Positions 7,366 to 16,354 of a stretch of DNA of 35,062 bases are shown one piece after another. The stretch covers positions 1 through 35,062 of the forward strand of contig CANQXX010000021.1 in the NCBI GenBank assembly GCA_947627905.1. Direction: 5' to 3'. The translations under genes and the position numbers were made by a program. The DNA comes from an uncultured Clostridia bacterium (GTDB taxonomy: Bacteria; Bacillota; Clostridia; Oscillospirales; Ruminococcaceae). Every line of letters begins with the position of its first letter. The first letter of the stretch is position 1. The notes under the pieces were generated by a model, which ran no database searches, had not been told where the DNA came from, and was given only the letters and a program-made list of their open reading frames with translations.

Positions 7366-9042
7366 ATGATTTTGAATGGCTCGCAGATAATTCTTGAATG
7401 TTTGCTTGAACAGGGAGTTGATACGGTTTTCGGCTACCCCGGAGGCGCTGTGCTGAATATTTACGACGCGCTTTACAGCTATTCCGACAGGATAACGCAT
7501 ATCCTTACTTCGCACGAACAGGGAGCTTCCCATGCAGCGGACGGCTATGCGCGTTCAACCGGAAAGACCGGAGTAGTTATCGCAACCTCCGGTCCGGGCG
7601 CAACTAACCTTGTTACCGGTCTTGCAACGGCGTATATGGACAGTATTCCCATAGTTGCCATAACCGGAAATGTTACCACCGATCTGCTTGGTCTTGACAG
7701 CTTTCAGGAAGTTGATATTACCGGCATTACAATGCCGATAACCAAGCATAACTACATCGTCAAGGACGTTACAAAACTTGCAGACGCAATAAGGAACGCA
7801 TTCTTTATTGCAAATGACGGACGTAAAGGTCCTGTGCTGATAGACATTCCGAAAGATATAACAGCCGCAAAATGCGAATATACTCCGCAGATCCCTCAGG
7901 CTCACAGCTACGAAGTAGATGAGGACGAAATTGCCGAAGCTGTAAATATCATTGAAAATTCCGAAAGACCTTTTATTTACGCAGGCGGAGGAGTTGTTTC
8001 CTGCGACGCTGCCGATGAACTGGCAGAATTTGCGGAGCTTATTGATGCGCCGGTATCTCTTTCGCTTATGGGACAGTGTGCGTTTGATAATTCCAGCGAA
8101 CGTTATACGGGCATGATGGGTATGCATGGCACAAAGACTTCCTCCCTTGCACTTACGCACTGCGATCTTCTGATAGTTATGGGTTCGAGATTTTCAGACC
8201 GCGTCACCTGTTCCGCACAGAGTTTTCAAAACGCTATGGGGAATGCAAAAATTCTTCATATAGATATTGACCCGGCGGAAGTAAATAAAAACATTCCGGC
8301 AAATTACAGAGTTTGCGGAAATGTGGAGCTTGTTCTTCAGAAGCTCAACAAGGCAATAAAAAAGAAGAATCATTCCGACTGGCTTAAACAGATCGCCGAA
8401 TGGAAGAAAGAATATCCGCTTTCACAGGTTTCCGAGAACCCTGATGACGTTCTTCCCAAAGATGTCATAGAAACTCTTGACGAGCTTACGAACGGCGAAG
8501 CGATAATATCCACAGAAGTAGGACAGCACCAGATGTGGACAGCGGAATTTTATAATTTCCGCAAGCCGAGGAGCTTTGCTTCTTCCGGCGGTCTGGGAAC
8601 AATGGGCTACGGTCTGGGTGCGGCTATAGGCTGCAAGGTGGGAAATCCCGATAAAGTTGTTGTAAACTGCGCAGGTGACGGCAGCTTCTATATGAATATG
8701 AACGAGCTTACCACCCTTGCAAAATATCAGCTTCCGGTCATAGAACTTGTTTTCAACAACAGCGTTCTGGGAATGGTCCGTCAGTGGCAGAAACTTTTCT
8801 ACGGCGGAAGATTTTCACAGACTACCCTTGAAAAGCCTACCGACTTTGAGCTCCTTGGCAAAGCCATAGGAATAGAGGCCATGACCATTTCAAAGAAAAG
8901 CGATATACGTCCCGTTCTGGAAAAGGCAATTTCCTGCGGAAAACCCGTGCTTATAAACTGCATTATCGGCAAGGACGTGAACGTTCTTCCCATGGTTCCG
9001 GCAGGGGCTTCAATAGCAGAACCTATCCTTGAGATCAAGTGA
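7366..9042 (+). CDS. ilvB: Acetolactate synthase catalytic subunit
   Basis: A 558-residue thiamine-diphosphate enzyme that condenses two pyruvates, or pyruvate with 2-oxobutyrate, in branched-chain amino acid synthesis. Visible parts: N-terminal Pyr domain with GYPGGAVLNIYDAL and the catalytic Glu in SHEQGASHAADGYAR, a central FAD-binding domain, and the C-terminal PP domain with the ThDP/Mg motif GDGSFYMNMNEL ending in FNN. The length is normal. AAGGGAG precedes the ATG. No regulatory subunit gene (ilvN) is adjacent, so feedback control must come from elsewhere or be absent. cimA follows after 9 nt. Confidence 0.93.
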   Translation: MILNGSQIILECLLEQGVDTVFGYPGGAVLNIYDALYSYSDRITHILTSHEQGASHAADGYARSTGKTGVVIATSGPGATNLVTGLATAYMDSIPIVAITGNVTTDLLGLDSFQEVDITGITMPITKHNYIVKDVTKLADAIRNAFFIANDGRKGPVLIDIPKDITAAKCEYTPQIPQAHSYEVDEDEIAEAVNIIENSERPFIYAGGGVVSCDAADELAEFAELIDAPVSLSLMGQCAFDNSSERYTGMMGMHGTKTSSLALTHCDLLIVMGSRFSDRVTCSAQSFQNAMGNAKILHIDIDPAEVNKNIPANYRVCGNVELVLQKLNKAIKKKNHSDWLKQIAEWKKEYPLSQVSENPDDVLPKDVIETLDELTNGEAIISTEVGQHQMWTAEFYNFRKPRSFASSGGLGTMGYGLGAAIGCKVGNPDKVVVNCAGDGSFYMNMNELTTLAKYQLPVIELVFNNSVLGMVRQWQKLFYGGRFSQTTLEKPTDFELLGKAIGIEAMTISKKSDIRPVLEKAISCGKPVLINCIIGKDVNVLPMVPAGASIAEPILEIK

Positions 9043-9051
9043 GGTAAAAAT

Positions 9052-10626
9052 ATGAAAATACAGATATTTGATTCAACGCTCCGTGACGGGGCTCAGGGCG
9101 AAAGCGTGAATTTTTCCGTTGAGGATAAATTCAGCGTGATGAAAGCCCTTGACGAGTTCGGAATAGATTTTATAGAAGCGGGAAATCCTGCTTCTAACCC
9201 GAAAGATATGGAATTTTTTAAAAAAGCGGAACAGTTCCCGCCGAAAAATTCAAAACTTGTAGCTTTCGGCTCAACAAGGCGGAAGAACATTTCCTGCGCT
9301 GAGGACGCAAACCTTAACGCCCTTGCAGATACAAATGTTGAATATGTTTCCGTTTTCGGCAAGAGCTGGGATCTGCACGCAACGGAAATTTTAGGCACAA
9401 CTCTTGAAGAGAACCTGAATATGATATCCGATACTGTAAAATATCTTACCGATAAAGGCAAGAAAGTTTTCTTTGACGCGGAGCATTTCTTTGACGGATA
9501 TAAACGAAATCCCGGATATGCCCTGAAAACAATTTCAGCCGCCGAAGAAGCGGGAGCGTTTGAAATAATTTTATGCGATACCAACGGCGGCTGCTTTCCG
9601 GACGAAATTTCCGAAATTACCGCAAAGGCTGTTGAGACTGTAAAGATTCCGGTGGGAATACACTGTCATAACGATACCGGCTGCGCCGTGGCAAATTCAA
9701 TAGCGGCTGTAAATGCAGGAGCATTGCATGTACAGGGAACAATGACCGGAATAGGCGAACGCTGCGGAAATACCAACCTTTCCACCGTTATAGGAAATTT
9801 GCAGGCAAAGCTCGGACATGAGTGTGTTCCGCAGGAAAATATCTCACAGCTTACACAGGTAACACGTCTTATAGCGGAAGTCTGCAATATGAAGCTGGCG
9901 GGAACTATGCCTTTTGTGGGAAAAAGCGCGTTTGCCCATAAGGGAGGTATGCACGCCGACGGGGTAAAGAAAAATCCTATCAGCTTCGAGCATATCCCTC
10001 CCGAAACAATAGGAAACAAGCGTAATATTCTGTTGTCGGAAGTAGCCGGACGTTCCGCTATCCTCCAGAGGATAAACGAGATTGCTCCTGAACTTACCAA
10101 GGACAGCCCCGAAACCAAGGCAATAATTGATCTTCTTAAAGAAATGGAATTTAAAGGCTTCCAGTATGAAGCAGCGGAAGCGTCTTTTGAGCTTCTTGTA
10201 AAGCAGTATCTCGGCATGACGGAAAACTTTTTCGATATCAGCTATTTCAAAATAATAGGCGAAAAGAGCGGCGAGACGCAGAACCCGTCCTCGGCAATAG
10301 TAAAGGTTGCCGTAGGCGGCAAGACGGAAATTGCCGCCGATGAGGGAGACGGTCCGGTAAACGCTATAGACAAGGCTCTCCGTCAGGCGCTGACGGTATT
10401 CTATCCGTCAATTGCCGATATCCACCTTGTGGATTACAAGGTGCGTGTTGTGGACGGCAGCGCTGCAACTGCGGCAAATGTCCGCGTACTTATCGAAAGC
10501 ACCGACGGAAAGGATCTATGGACAACGGTGGGTGCGTCTACTGATATAATCAACGCCTCCGTGACCGCTCTTACCGACAGTATTGAATACAAACTCATGA
10601 AAGATAAGACCTGCAGCATCGCATGA
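9052..10626 (+). CDS. cimA: (R)-citramalate synthase
   Basis: A 524-residue DRE-TIM metallolyase/synthase: acetyl-CoA plus pyruvate gives citramalate, the first step of threonine-independent isoleucine synthesis. The N-terminal motif DSTLRDGAQGESVNFSVEDK and the metal-binding HCHNDTGCAVANS, then GTMTGIGERCGN, define the barrel. The C-terminal LeuA-type allosteric domain (about 400-515, FFDISYFKI...AADEGDGPVNAIDKALRQAL) is present. The DGAQGES opening and length fit CimA rather than LeuA. Homocitrate synthase is the other possibility. It shares the isoleucine T-box with ilvB. Its 3' end overlaps the convergent LysR gene by 32 bp. Confidence 0.88.
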   Translation: MKIQIFDSTLRDGAQGESVNFSVEDKFSVMKALDEFGIDFIEAGNPASNPKDMEFFKKAEQFPPKNSKLVAFGSTRRKNISCAEDANLNALADTNVEYVSVFGKSWDLHATEILGTTLEENLNMISDTVKYLTDKGKKVFFDAEHFFDGYKRNPGYALKTISAAEEAGAFEIILCDTNGGCFPDEISEITAKAVETVKIPVGIHCHNDTGCAVANSIAAVNAGALHVQGTMTGIGERCGNTNLSTVIGNLQAKLGHECVPQENISQLTQVTRLIAEVCNMKLAGTMPFVGKSAFAHKGGMHADGVKKNPISFEHIPPETIGNKRNILLSEVAGRSAILQRINEIAPELTKDSPETKAIIDLLKEMEFKGFQYEAAEASFELLVKQYLGMTENFFDISYFKIIGEKSGETQNPSSAIVKVAVGGKTEIAADEGDGPVNAIDKALRQALTVFYPSIADIHLVDYKVRVVDGSAATAANVRVLIESTDGKDLWTTVGASTDIINASVTALTDSIEYKLMKDKTCSIA

Positions 10627-11491
10627 ATTTTTCCATTGCAGAGGTAAGTTTTGTGCTTTTCATATATGCGAAGCCTACTTCCCGTTTGTTTATCGGAACA
10701 GACAGCGGTATCTCAACAAATTCTCCGCTGTCAAGCTCGTCCTTTACAAAACTTTTGATAACGCAGGCAACTCCTATGCCGGTGCGGGCAAATTCTATCA
10801 GCATATCCATTCCGCTCACTTCAAGGATATGTTCAGGAACTATGTTATTTTCCTTGAAGTACCGGTCTACATGCATACGGGAAGCGTTTGCGCCGTCAAG
10901 AAGCATGATATTTGCTTCCTCAAAAACCGAATTTTCTTCACGGAGGCGAAGATTTTCCATATAATCCCTGCTTGCAATGAAAACGTCCTCGATCTCGCCG
11001 AGGGAATGAAATTCAATGTCTGAGGGATTTTCCGGCCTTACGATAAGACCGATATCCACTTTGCCATCCTCAAGCTGACGGTAAATTTTTGCTGATGACT
11101 GACAGTCTACAGTTATCTTTATGTGAGGATTTTCTTTTATAAAGCCTTTCAGATAGGGGAGGAGCATATGCTTGCAGAGTATGCTGCTCGTTCCGAGACG
11201 GAGACGTCCTATGCCAAGTTCATTTATCCTGCGGAGTTTGTCCTCGCCGTCTTTGATTATATCAAATGCGGCTCTGAGCTGTTCGTAGAGTATCTTTCCC
11301 TCGTCTGTCAGGGTAACTCCTCTGTGATTGCGTACAAACAGCGTTGTGCCGAGAGATTCTTCCATTTTGGTTATGGCTTTGCTTATGGCAGGCTGACTGA
11401 TATAGTTCATTTCTGCGGCTTTGGAAATGCTTTCGCATTCAGCCACGGCGCAGAAAAGACGGTAACGGTTCAGATTGCTTTCCGAGATCAT
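10595..11491 (-). CDS. LysR-family transcriptional regulator
   Basis: A 298-residue regulator with an N-terminal winged HTH (about 3-62, RYRLFCAVAECESISKAAEMNYISQPAISKAITKMEESLGTTLFVRN) and a periplasmic-binding-like effector domain (about 90-290). The ATG at 11491 has AAAGGAG 7 nt upstream; a longer frame to 11542 lacks a site. It is convergent with cimA and overlaps it by 32 bp at the 3' ends. It is divergent from the DUF3237 gene, the usual place for a LysR target. The effector is unknown. Confidence 0.88.
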   Translation of the reverse strand: MISESNLNRYRLFCAVAECESISKAAEMNYISQPAISKAITKMEESLGTTLFVRNHRGVTLTDEGKILYEQLRAAFDIIKDGEDKLRRINELGIGRLRLGTSSILCKHMLLPYLKGFIKENPHIKITVDCQSSAKIYRQLEDGKVDIGLIVRPENPSDIEFHSLGEIEDVFIASRDYMENLRLREENSVFEEANIMLLDGANASRMHVDRYFKENNIVPEHILEVSGMDMLIEFARTGIGVACVIKSFVKDELDSGEFVEIPLSVPINKREVGFAYMKSTKLTSAMEKFMRCCRSYLS

Positions 11492-11635
11492 AAAAGCGCT
11501 CCTTTCAGCATTCAGAATTATCCTTGATTTGAAGTATAACATATATCGTAAATTTTTTCAATAATTTTCGGATATTTATTTATGACTTTAAATCGTCTGT
11601 GTGGTATGATCTTATATAAGACAAAGGGGAGAATT

Positions 11636-12031
11636 ATGGAAAAAATATTTGATATTATCGTAAAGCTGGGCGAAACGATCTCTGTTTCCGGAAAATATTC
11701 CGATATCCATATGATATCATTTACCGGAACTGCTGTTGGAAAATATTTTAACGGAGCTGTTATTGGCAGCGGCGTGGATACTCAAAAAATTTCCAAAACG
11801 GACGGTGAAGCTGTTCTTTCTGCAAGATATATGCTTGAAGGAAACGACGCCGACGGTGAAAAATGCAGGATATTTATAGAAAACACAGGCTCTCCCGAAA
11901 GCGGATATTGTCCCATGATAGTGACCGACAGCAAATCGCTTGCTTGGCTTGAAACGGCGGAAATGTCCGCCGAGATAAAAAACTGTGAGAACGGAGTTAT
12001 AGTTTCGATCTGCGGAGCGGAGATATTATGA
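11636..12031 (+). CDS. DUF3237-like small beta-barrel protein
   Basis: A 131-residue protein, mostly beta-strand by its alternating pattern (VKLGETISVSGKYSDIHMISFTGTAVGKYFNGAVIGSGVDTQ, then ARYMLEGNDADGEKCRIFIENTG). This resembles DUF3237-type proteins, whose function is unknown. It has no signal peptide or membrane segment. AAAGGGGAG lies just before the ATG at 11636. A possible promoter is TATGAC 11581-11586, 18-nt spacer, TATGAT 11605-11610. The stop overlaps the trmO start as ATGA, so the two genes are translationally coupled. Confidence 0.65.
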   Translation: MEKIFDIIVKLGETISVSGKYSDIHMISFTGTAVGKYFNGAVIGSGVDTQKISKTDGEAVLSARYMLEGNDADGEKCRIFIENTGSPESGYCPMIVTDSKSLAWLETAEMSAEIKNCENGVIVSICGAEIL

Positions 12032-12717
12032 ATTATTCTATGAATGTTATCGCCTATGTGAGAAGTCCGTTCCGGTCCAAATTCGGTATACCGAGACAAA
12101 GCGGTCTTGCGGATATCCCCGCGAAGATAGTTTTTGAACCGGAATACCGCGTTCCGGAGGCTTTCCGCGGTCTGGAAGGATTTTCGCATATATGGATATT
12201 ATGGGGCTTTTCGGAGACCGTCCGCGGAGAATGGTCGCCTACGGTAAGACCGCCTAAGCTCGGAGGAAATAAGCGCATGGGCGTTTTTGCCACAAGATCG
12301 CCTTTTCGTCCTAATCCGATAGGACTTTCTTCCGTCCGGCTTGAAAAAATAGATCTTGATGATGATGAAGCACCGGTCCTTTATATAAGCGGCGCAGATA
12401 TAATGGACGGAACTCCGGTGTTCGATATAAAGCCATATCTTCCGTATACCGATTCTCATGCGGATGCGTCCGCAGGCTTTGCGGCGCCGGAAAAATTCGG
12501 CTTGCTGACTGTGAGATTTGCCGCAGGTACGGAGGAAAAGATCCCCGACGAACTGAAAAAAGGACTTACGGAACTTCTGGCGCAGGACCCCCGTCCGGCT
12601 TATCAGGAGCAGCCGGAAAGAGTTTATATAATGGATATTGCCGGATATGAGGTCAGATTTACGGTGAACGGCAATATCCTTACCGTGATAGAGGTAAACG
12701 GGCTGGATAATTTGTAA
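12028..12717 (+). CDS. trmO: tRNA (t6A37) N6-methyltransferase TrmO-like (TsaA family)
   Basis: A 229-residue protein. The N-terminal beta-barrel uses SAM to methylate N6-threonylcarbamoyladenosine 37 in tRNA-Thr in characterised members. Family hallmarks: IAYVRSPFRSKFGIPRQSGL, then FEPEYRVPEAFRGLEGFSHIWILWGFSE, then MGVFATRSPFRPNPIGLSSVRLE and DIMDGTPVFDIKPYLPYTDS. A C-terminal part (about 165-229) ends in YEVRFTVNGNILTVIEV. The start overlaps the upstream stop by 4 bp. Confidence 0.87.
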   Translation: MNYSMNVIAYVRSPFRSKFGIPRQSGLADIPAKIVFEPEYRVPEAFRGLEGFSHIWILWGFSETVRGEWSPTVRPPKLGGNKRMGVFATRSPFRPNPIGLSSVRLEKIDLDDDEAPVLYISGADIMDGTPVFDIKPYLPYTDSHADASAGFAAPEKFGLLTVRFAAGTEEKIPDELKKGLTELLAQDPRPAYQEQPERVYIMDIAGYEVRFTVNGNILTVIEVNGLDNL

Positions 12718-12745
12718 ATAAAGCCATTCTTTTTGGCTGTATCTA

Positions 12746-12774
12746 TTGAATTTTAATGCTGCCTGTGTTATAAT
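12746..12774 (+). promoter_or_regulatory. Promoter of the HAD/XRE-cupin/acyl-CoA ligase operon
   Basis: TTGAAT at 12746-12751, a 17-nt spacer, TATAAT at 12769-12774. Confidence 0.75.
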
Positions 12775-12812
12775 GTTTTAAATGTGTTTGATTGGAGGAA
12801 CGTTCTGAAATC

Positions 12813-13472
12813 ATGGAACTTGTTATATTTGATCTTGACGGAACGCTTCTGAATACTCTTGACGACCTTGCTGACGCGGCAAACTTTACGCTTGAAAGCA
12901 TGGGATTTCCCACCCATTCCACAGACGCTTACAGATATTTTGTAGGGAACGGTATTCCTAAGCTGATAGAACGGTGTCTCCCCGAAAATGAGCGTTCGGA
13001 AGAAAACCAGAAGTATGCTCTGGAGGTTTTCAATAAACGATACAGTGAACACTGTACCGACAAGACGCGTCCATACGGCGGTATTACCGAAGTTCTCGAC
13101 AGGCTTTCTGAAAGCGGTGTGAAAATAGCGGTCGCATCTAACAAGGCTGACAGCTTTACGCAGTCGCTGGTGAAAAGATATTTCGGAGAAAGATTCGATC
13201 TTATCCGGGGAAGCCGTCCGGGCGTTCCGAGAAAACCCTCTCCAGAGATAGTTTACGGGATAATGTCGGAGCTGGGAGCGGGAAAAAGCGAAACTACATT
13301 TGTAGGTGATTCAAGCGTTGATATCACTACTGCGGCAAATGCCGGTGTCGGTCACATCGGCTGCCTGTGGGGATTCAGAACTAAGGAAGAGCTTGTATCT
13401 GCCGGAGCGGTAAATATTGCCGAAACGCCTGAGCAGATCATGAATTTTATAGTAAAGGAGCAAATTGTATGA
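12813..13472 (+). CDS. HAD-superfamily phosphatase, phosphoglycolate phosphatase-like
   Basis: A 219-residue HAD hydrolase. Motif I is FDLDGTLLNT with catalytic aspartates 7 and 9, motif II VASNKA, motif III the Lys in RKPSPEIVYGI, and motif IV VGDSSVDITTAANAG. An alpha-helical cap sits between motifs I and II (about 15-85). This is the Gph/PpaX type, acting on phosphoglycolate, pyrophosphate or another small phosphoester; the substrate cannot be read from the motifs. GGAGGA lies 13 nt before the ATG at 12813; a TTG at 12792 would overlap that site. The stop overlaps the next start as ATGA. Confidence 0.85.
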   Translation: MELVIFDLDGTLLNTLDDLADAANFTLESMGFPTHSTDAYRYFVGNGIPKLIERCLPENERSEENQKYALEVFNKRYSEHCTDKTRPYGGITEVLDRLSESGVKIAVASNKADSFTQSLVKRYFGERFDLIRGSRPGVPRKPSPEIVYGIMSELGAGKSETTFVGDSSVDITTAANAGVGHIGCLWGFRTKEELVSAGAVNIAETPEQIMNFIVKEQIV

Positions 13473-14032
13473 ATTACAGCATTAAGGAAGTTGCGGAAAG
13501 ATTAAAGGCGCTGCGTGAGATCGTAGGCATTTCCGCAGAGGAAATGAGCCGCAGGACAGACGTATCTTTTGAGGATTATGCTCTTATTGAAAAGGGAGAA
13601 AAGGATTTTTCCGTTACGTTTGTTTACAAGTGTGCGGAAATTCTGGGCGTTGACATTATCGAACTGCTTACGGGCGAAAATCCTAAGCTGAAGCGCTACT
13701 GCGTTGTAAGAAAAGGCACGGGACTTCCCGTTAAGCGCCGTGAGGGCTTTGAATATCAGCACCTTGCATATCTTTTCAAGGATAAGAAGATCGAGCCGTT
13801 CCTTGTTATCGCGCCTTATTCCGAAGAGGAACAGGATAAGCCGATATCGCTTTCCGTACATGAGGGTCAGGAATATGACTATATCCTTTCCGGAAGCCTT
13901 AAAACCGTTATTGACGGCAAGGTAAAGGTACTGAATGCAGGGGATTCCATAATTTACGATTCCGGCGCACCTCATGGAATGATAGCCACCAACGGAGCAA
14001 AATGTGAATTTCTTGCAATTCTTATAAAATGA
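13469..14032 (+). CDS. XRE-HTH/cupin transcriptional regulator
   Basis: A 187-residue two-domain regulator. An N-terminal HTH (about 7-65, RLKALREIVGISAEEMSRRTDVSFEDYALIEKGEKDFSVTF) is followed by a cupin barrel (about 110-185, VHEGQEYDYILSGSLKTVIDGK then LNAGDSIIYDSGAPHGM). Such proteins sense small molecules and control neighbouring genes. It is translationally coupled to the phosphatase upstream. The acyl-CoA ligase follows after 17 nt, a frequent arrangement for this regulator type, so it may sense an acid or acyl-CoA used by that ligase (inference). Confidence 0.85.
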   Translation: MNYSIKEVAERLKALREIVGISAEEMSRRTDVSFEDYALIEKGEKDFSVTFVYKCAEILGVDIIELLTGENPKLKRYCVVRKGTGLPVKRREGFEYQHLAYLFKDKKIEPFLVIAPYSEEEQDKPISLSVHEGQEYDYILSGSLKTVIDGKVKVLNAGDSIIYDSGAPHGMIATNGAKCEFLAILIK

Positions 14033-14049
14033 TTTTGGAGGATAATAAA

Positions 14050-15711
14050 ATGGATCTCAGAAATTTCTATAAACGTTTTCTTACCGATACTTTCGATGAG
14101 AACGGCACGCTTGTAAAGCTGGAAATGCACGTTCCCGAAAATTTCAATTTCGGATATGACGTTATCGACGAAATAGCCAAGGGCGCGCCCGACCACAGAG
14201 CAATGGTCTGGGTCAGCGAAACAGGCGAGGAACACACTTTCACATATTCCGACCTGATGAAAAAATCTAACCAGACTGCAAATATGCTCCTTGCGCACGG
14301 CGTTAAAAAGGGCGATAAAGTTCTTGCAGTTCTTAAACGCCACTATCAGTTCTGGTTTTTGACGATCGCGCTCTGCAAGATCGGTGCGGTACTTATCCCG
14401 GCAACAAATCAGCTCATGAAAAAGGATTACACCTATCGTTTTCAGGCTGCGGACGTAAAGTACGTTATCGCAACGGCTGACGGGGAAGTATCAGACCACA
14501 TAGAGGAAGCGCTCAATGAATACGGCGGAATTACGGAAAAATTCATTGTCCGCGGCGATAAAGAGGGTTGGGTATCGTTCGATAAGGAAATTGAAAAATA
14601 TCCAGATACTCTTGAAAGGATACCGAATAAAGTTACCGACGATATGCTTCTGTATTTTACAAGCGGAACAACAGGCTATCCGAAAATGGTAATGCACAGC
14701 CATTATTACGCTATCGGTCATATCCAGACCGCAAAGCACTGGCACAACCTGAACGAAAATTCCCTGCACTTCACCATTTCCGAATCCGGCTGGGGCAAGT
14801 GTATGTGGGGCAAGATGTACGGTCAGTTCGCCTGCGCCGCGTCGGTATTCGTATATGATTTTACAAGATTTCATTCTGCTGATATTTTGCAGAAGATTCA
14901 GGATTATAAGGTCACCTCTCTTTGCGCACCTCCGACAATGTTCAGAATGTTCATAAAAGAGGGAATAGAGGGCTATGATCTTTCGGGACTGGAATACTCT
15001 ACGATCGCAGGAGAAGCGCTCAACCCCGAAGTTTATAACAGGTGGCTCGAATACACCGGTTTGAAGCTCATGGAAGGCTTCGGACAGACCGAAACAACGC
15101 TTGTTGTTGCAAATCTTCCCGGAATGGAGCCGAAGCCCGGTTCAATGGGCAAGCCTACTCCGCTTTACAACGTTGATATTGTTGACGAGGACGGCAACAC
15201 ACTTCCTGCAGGTGAAACGGGAGAGATCGTTATCCGTGCAGATCCAAGCGTTCCCAACATCGGAATGTTCAAGGAATACTACAAGAATCCAGAAGAGACC
15301 AACAAGTCATGGAACAATAACATTTACCACACAGGCGATACTGCTTGGAGAGATGAGGACGGTTATCTGTGGTATGTAGGACGTACCGACGACGTTATCA
15401 AGGCTTCCGGCTACCGTATCGGACCATTCGAGATAGAAAGCGTTCTTATGGAACACCCTGCCGTTCTTGAAGTTGCGGTAACAGGCGCAAAAGATCCGAT
15501 CAGAGGACAGGTTGTAAAGGCAACTATCGTTCTTACCAAGGATTACAAGGACAAGGGCGATGAAGCGCTTGTAAAAGAGCTTCAGGAACACGTCAAGAAG
15601 AACACCGCGCCGTACAAATATCCTCGTATCGTGGAATTTGTTGACGAGCTTCCAAAGACAATAAGCGGAAAGATCAGGCGTGTAGAGATCAGAAATAAGG
15701 ATAATAAGTAA
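14050..15711 (+). CDS. AMP-forming acyl-CoA synthetase/ligase
   Basis: A 553-residue ANL-superfamily ligase activating a carboxylic acid with ATP and CoA. The P-loop-like motif YFTSGTTGYPKMVMHSH is at about 201-217. GFGQTE and the hinge region TGDTAWRDEDGYLWYVGRTDDVIKASGYRIGPFEIE (from about 428) follow, and the catalytic Lys is in TISGKIRR near 540. The sequence resembles medium-chain/ACSM-type ligases more than acetyl-CoA synthetase; the substrate is not certain. GGAGG lies 9 nt before the ATG at 14050, which is preferred over an upstream in-frame start overlapping the regulator. It is the last gene of its operon. Confidence 0.88.
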   Translation: MDLRNFYKRFLTDTFDENGTLVKLEMHVPENFNFGYDVIDEIAKGAPDHRAMVWVSETGEEHTFTYSDLMKKSNQTANMLLAHGVKKGDKVLAVLKRHYQFWFLTIALCKIGAVLIPATNQLMKKDYTYRFQAADVKYVIATADGEVSDHIEEALNEYGGITEKFIVRGDKEGWVSFDKEIEKYPDTLERIPNKVTDDMLLYFTSGTTGYPKMVMHSHYYAIGHIQTAKHWHNLNENSLHFTISESGWGKCMWGKMYGQFACAASVFVYDFTRFHSADILQKIQDYKVTSLCAPPTMFRMFIKEGIEGYDLSGLEYSTIAGEALNPEVYNRWLEYTGLKLMEGFGQTETTLVVANLPGMEPKPGSMGKPTPLYNVDIVDEDGNTLPAGETGEIVIRADPSVPNIGMFKEYYKNPEETNKSWNNNIYHTGDTAWRDEDGYLWYVGRTDDVIKASGYRIGPFEIESVLMEHPAVLEVAVTGAKDPIRGQVVKATIVLTKDYKDKGDEALVKELQEHVKKNTAPYKYPRIVEFVDELPKTISGKIRRVEIRNKDNK

Positions 15712-15719
15712 AATCAAAT

Positions 15720-15751
15720 CGCCGCAGTTCATACGAGCTGCGGCGGTTTTT
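15720..15751. terminator. Terminator of the acyl-CoA ligase operon (copy 1 of a duplicated hairpin)
   Basis: An 11-bp stem CGCCGCAGTTC / GAGCTGCGGCG (one G-U pair) with loop ATAC, followed by GTTTTT. A near-identical hairpin is at 16406-16433, on the other side of the BrnTA pair. Confidence 0.85.
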
Positions 15752-16061
15752 ACAGAAAATGTTTAATGGTTTCCTTGTCGGAAAGTGCGTTTTCAAGTAT
15801 CCTGCTTAATACTGATGTGTAGCCCTTTCCAAGTGACTTTGCGGTCTTGAGAGCCTGCGGAGAAAGCCTTATCGTAACAGTCTGCTTATTTCTTGCCGCG
15901 CGGTTGGCTTCGGATATGCGGCTGAATTGTTTAAGCTCGCTTTCGGTAAGCTCGGGACAATCCTCATCAAATTCTACAGGACGGTCTTTTAAGGCTTCAA
16001 GTTCTTTGATCTGCTTATCTGTAAGCGGTGCGGAAATATCAATTGTTTTCTTTACTATCAT
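15750..16061 (-). CDS. brnA: BrnA-like antitoxin
   Basis: A 103-residue protein with a charged N-terminal half (toxin-binding in BrnA) and a C-terminal ribbon-helix-helix DNA-binding part, KQTVTIRLSPQALKTAKSLGKGYTSVLSRILENAL (about 58-92). It follows the BrnT gene, which it overlaps by 23 bp, the usual toxin-first order of this family. GGAGG precedes the ATG at 16061. It should neutralise BrnT and repress the shared promoter. Its stop lies at the edge of the terminator at 15720-15751. Confidence 0.85.
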   Translation of the reverse strand: MIVKKTIDISAPLTDKQIKELEALKDRPVEFDEDCPELTESELKQFSRISEANRAARNKQTVTIRLSPQALKTAKSLGKGYTSVLSRILENALSDKETIKHFL

Positions 16062-16332
16062 AATATTCCTCCATTTCTCTTTTGGTTGCTTTTCTTGCGG
16101 AAATTATTCGTATAGTGTTTTCTCTTTCGGTGTATACGACCATAACAATGACGGCAACATTTCCTATCATTCCGATAGTTATGTACCTGTCCTCGTCAAT
16201 GGAATGTATTTCGTCATATTTTTCGATCCTGTTATTGTCCAAAAACACATGAGAAGCAGTTTCAAAACTTATTCCGTGTTTTATAATGTTTGATTTATTT
16301 TTATTATCGTCCCATTCAAATTCAATTATCAT
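16039..16332 (-). CDS. brnT: BrnT-like ribonuclease toxin
   Basis: A 97-residue BrnT-family protein with a RelE-like fold. It opens with EFEWDDNKNKSNIIKHGISFETASHVFLD and ends in ENTIRIISARKATKREMEEYY, both typical of the family. Characterised BrnT cleaves RNA. The ATG at 16332 fits the family start; a frame extending to 16383 adds residues (MQFVLQGG...) that run into the promoter. The gene is short and complete with no frameshift, so the pair is probably functional. Confidence 0.85.
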   Translation of the reverse strand: MIIEFEWDDNKNKSNIIKHGISFETASHVFLDNNRIEKYDEIHSIDEDRYITIGMIGNVAVIVMVVYTERENTIRIISARKATKREMEEYYDSKENN

Positions 16333-16354
16333 TCCGATCTGTCCCTTCAAGTAT

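Noticed and set aside
12722..12738. AGCCA/TGGCT hairpin after trmO as a terminator
   Set aside because: The stem is only about 5 bp and no T-run follows, so I could not support a terminator call.
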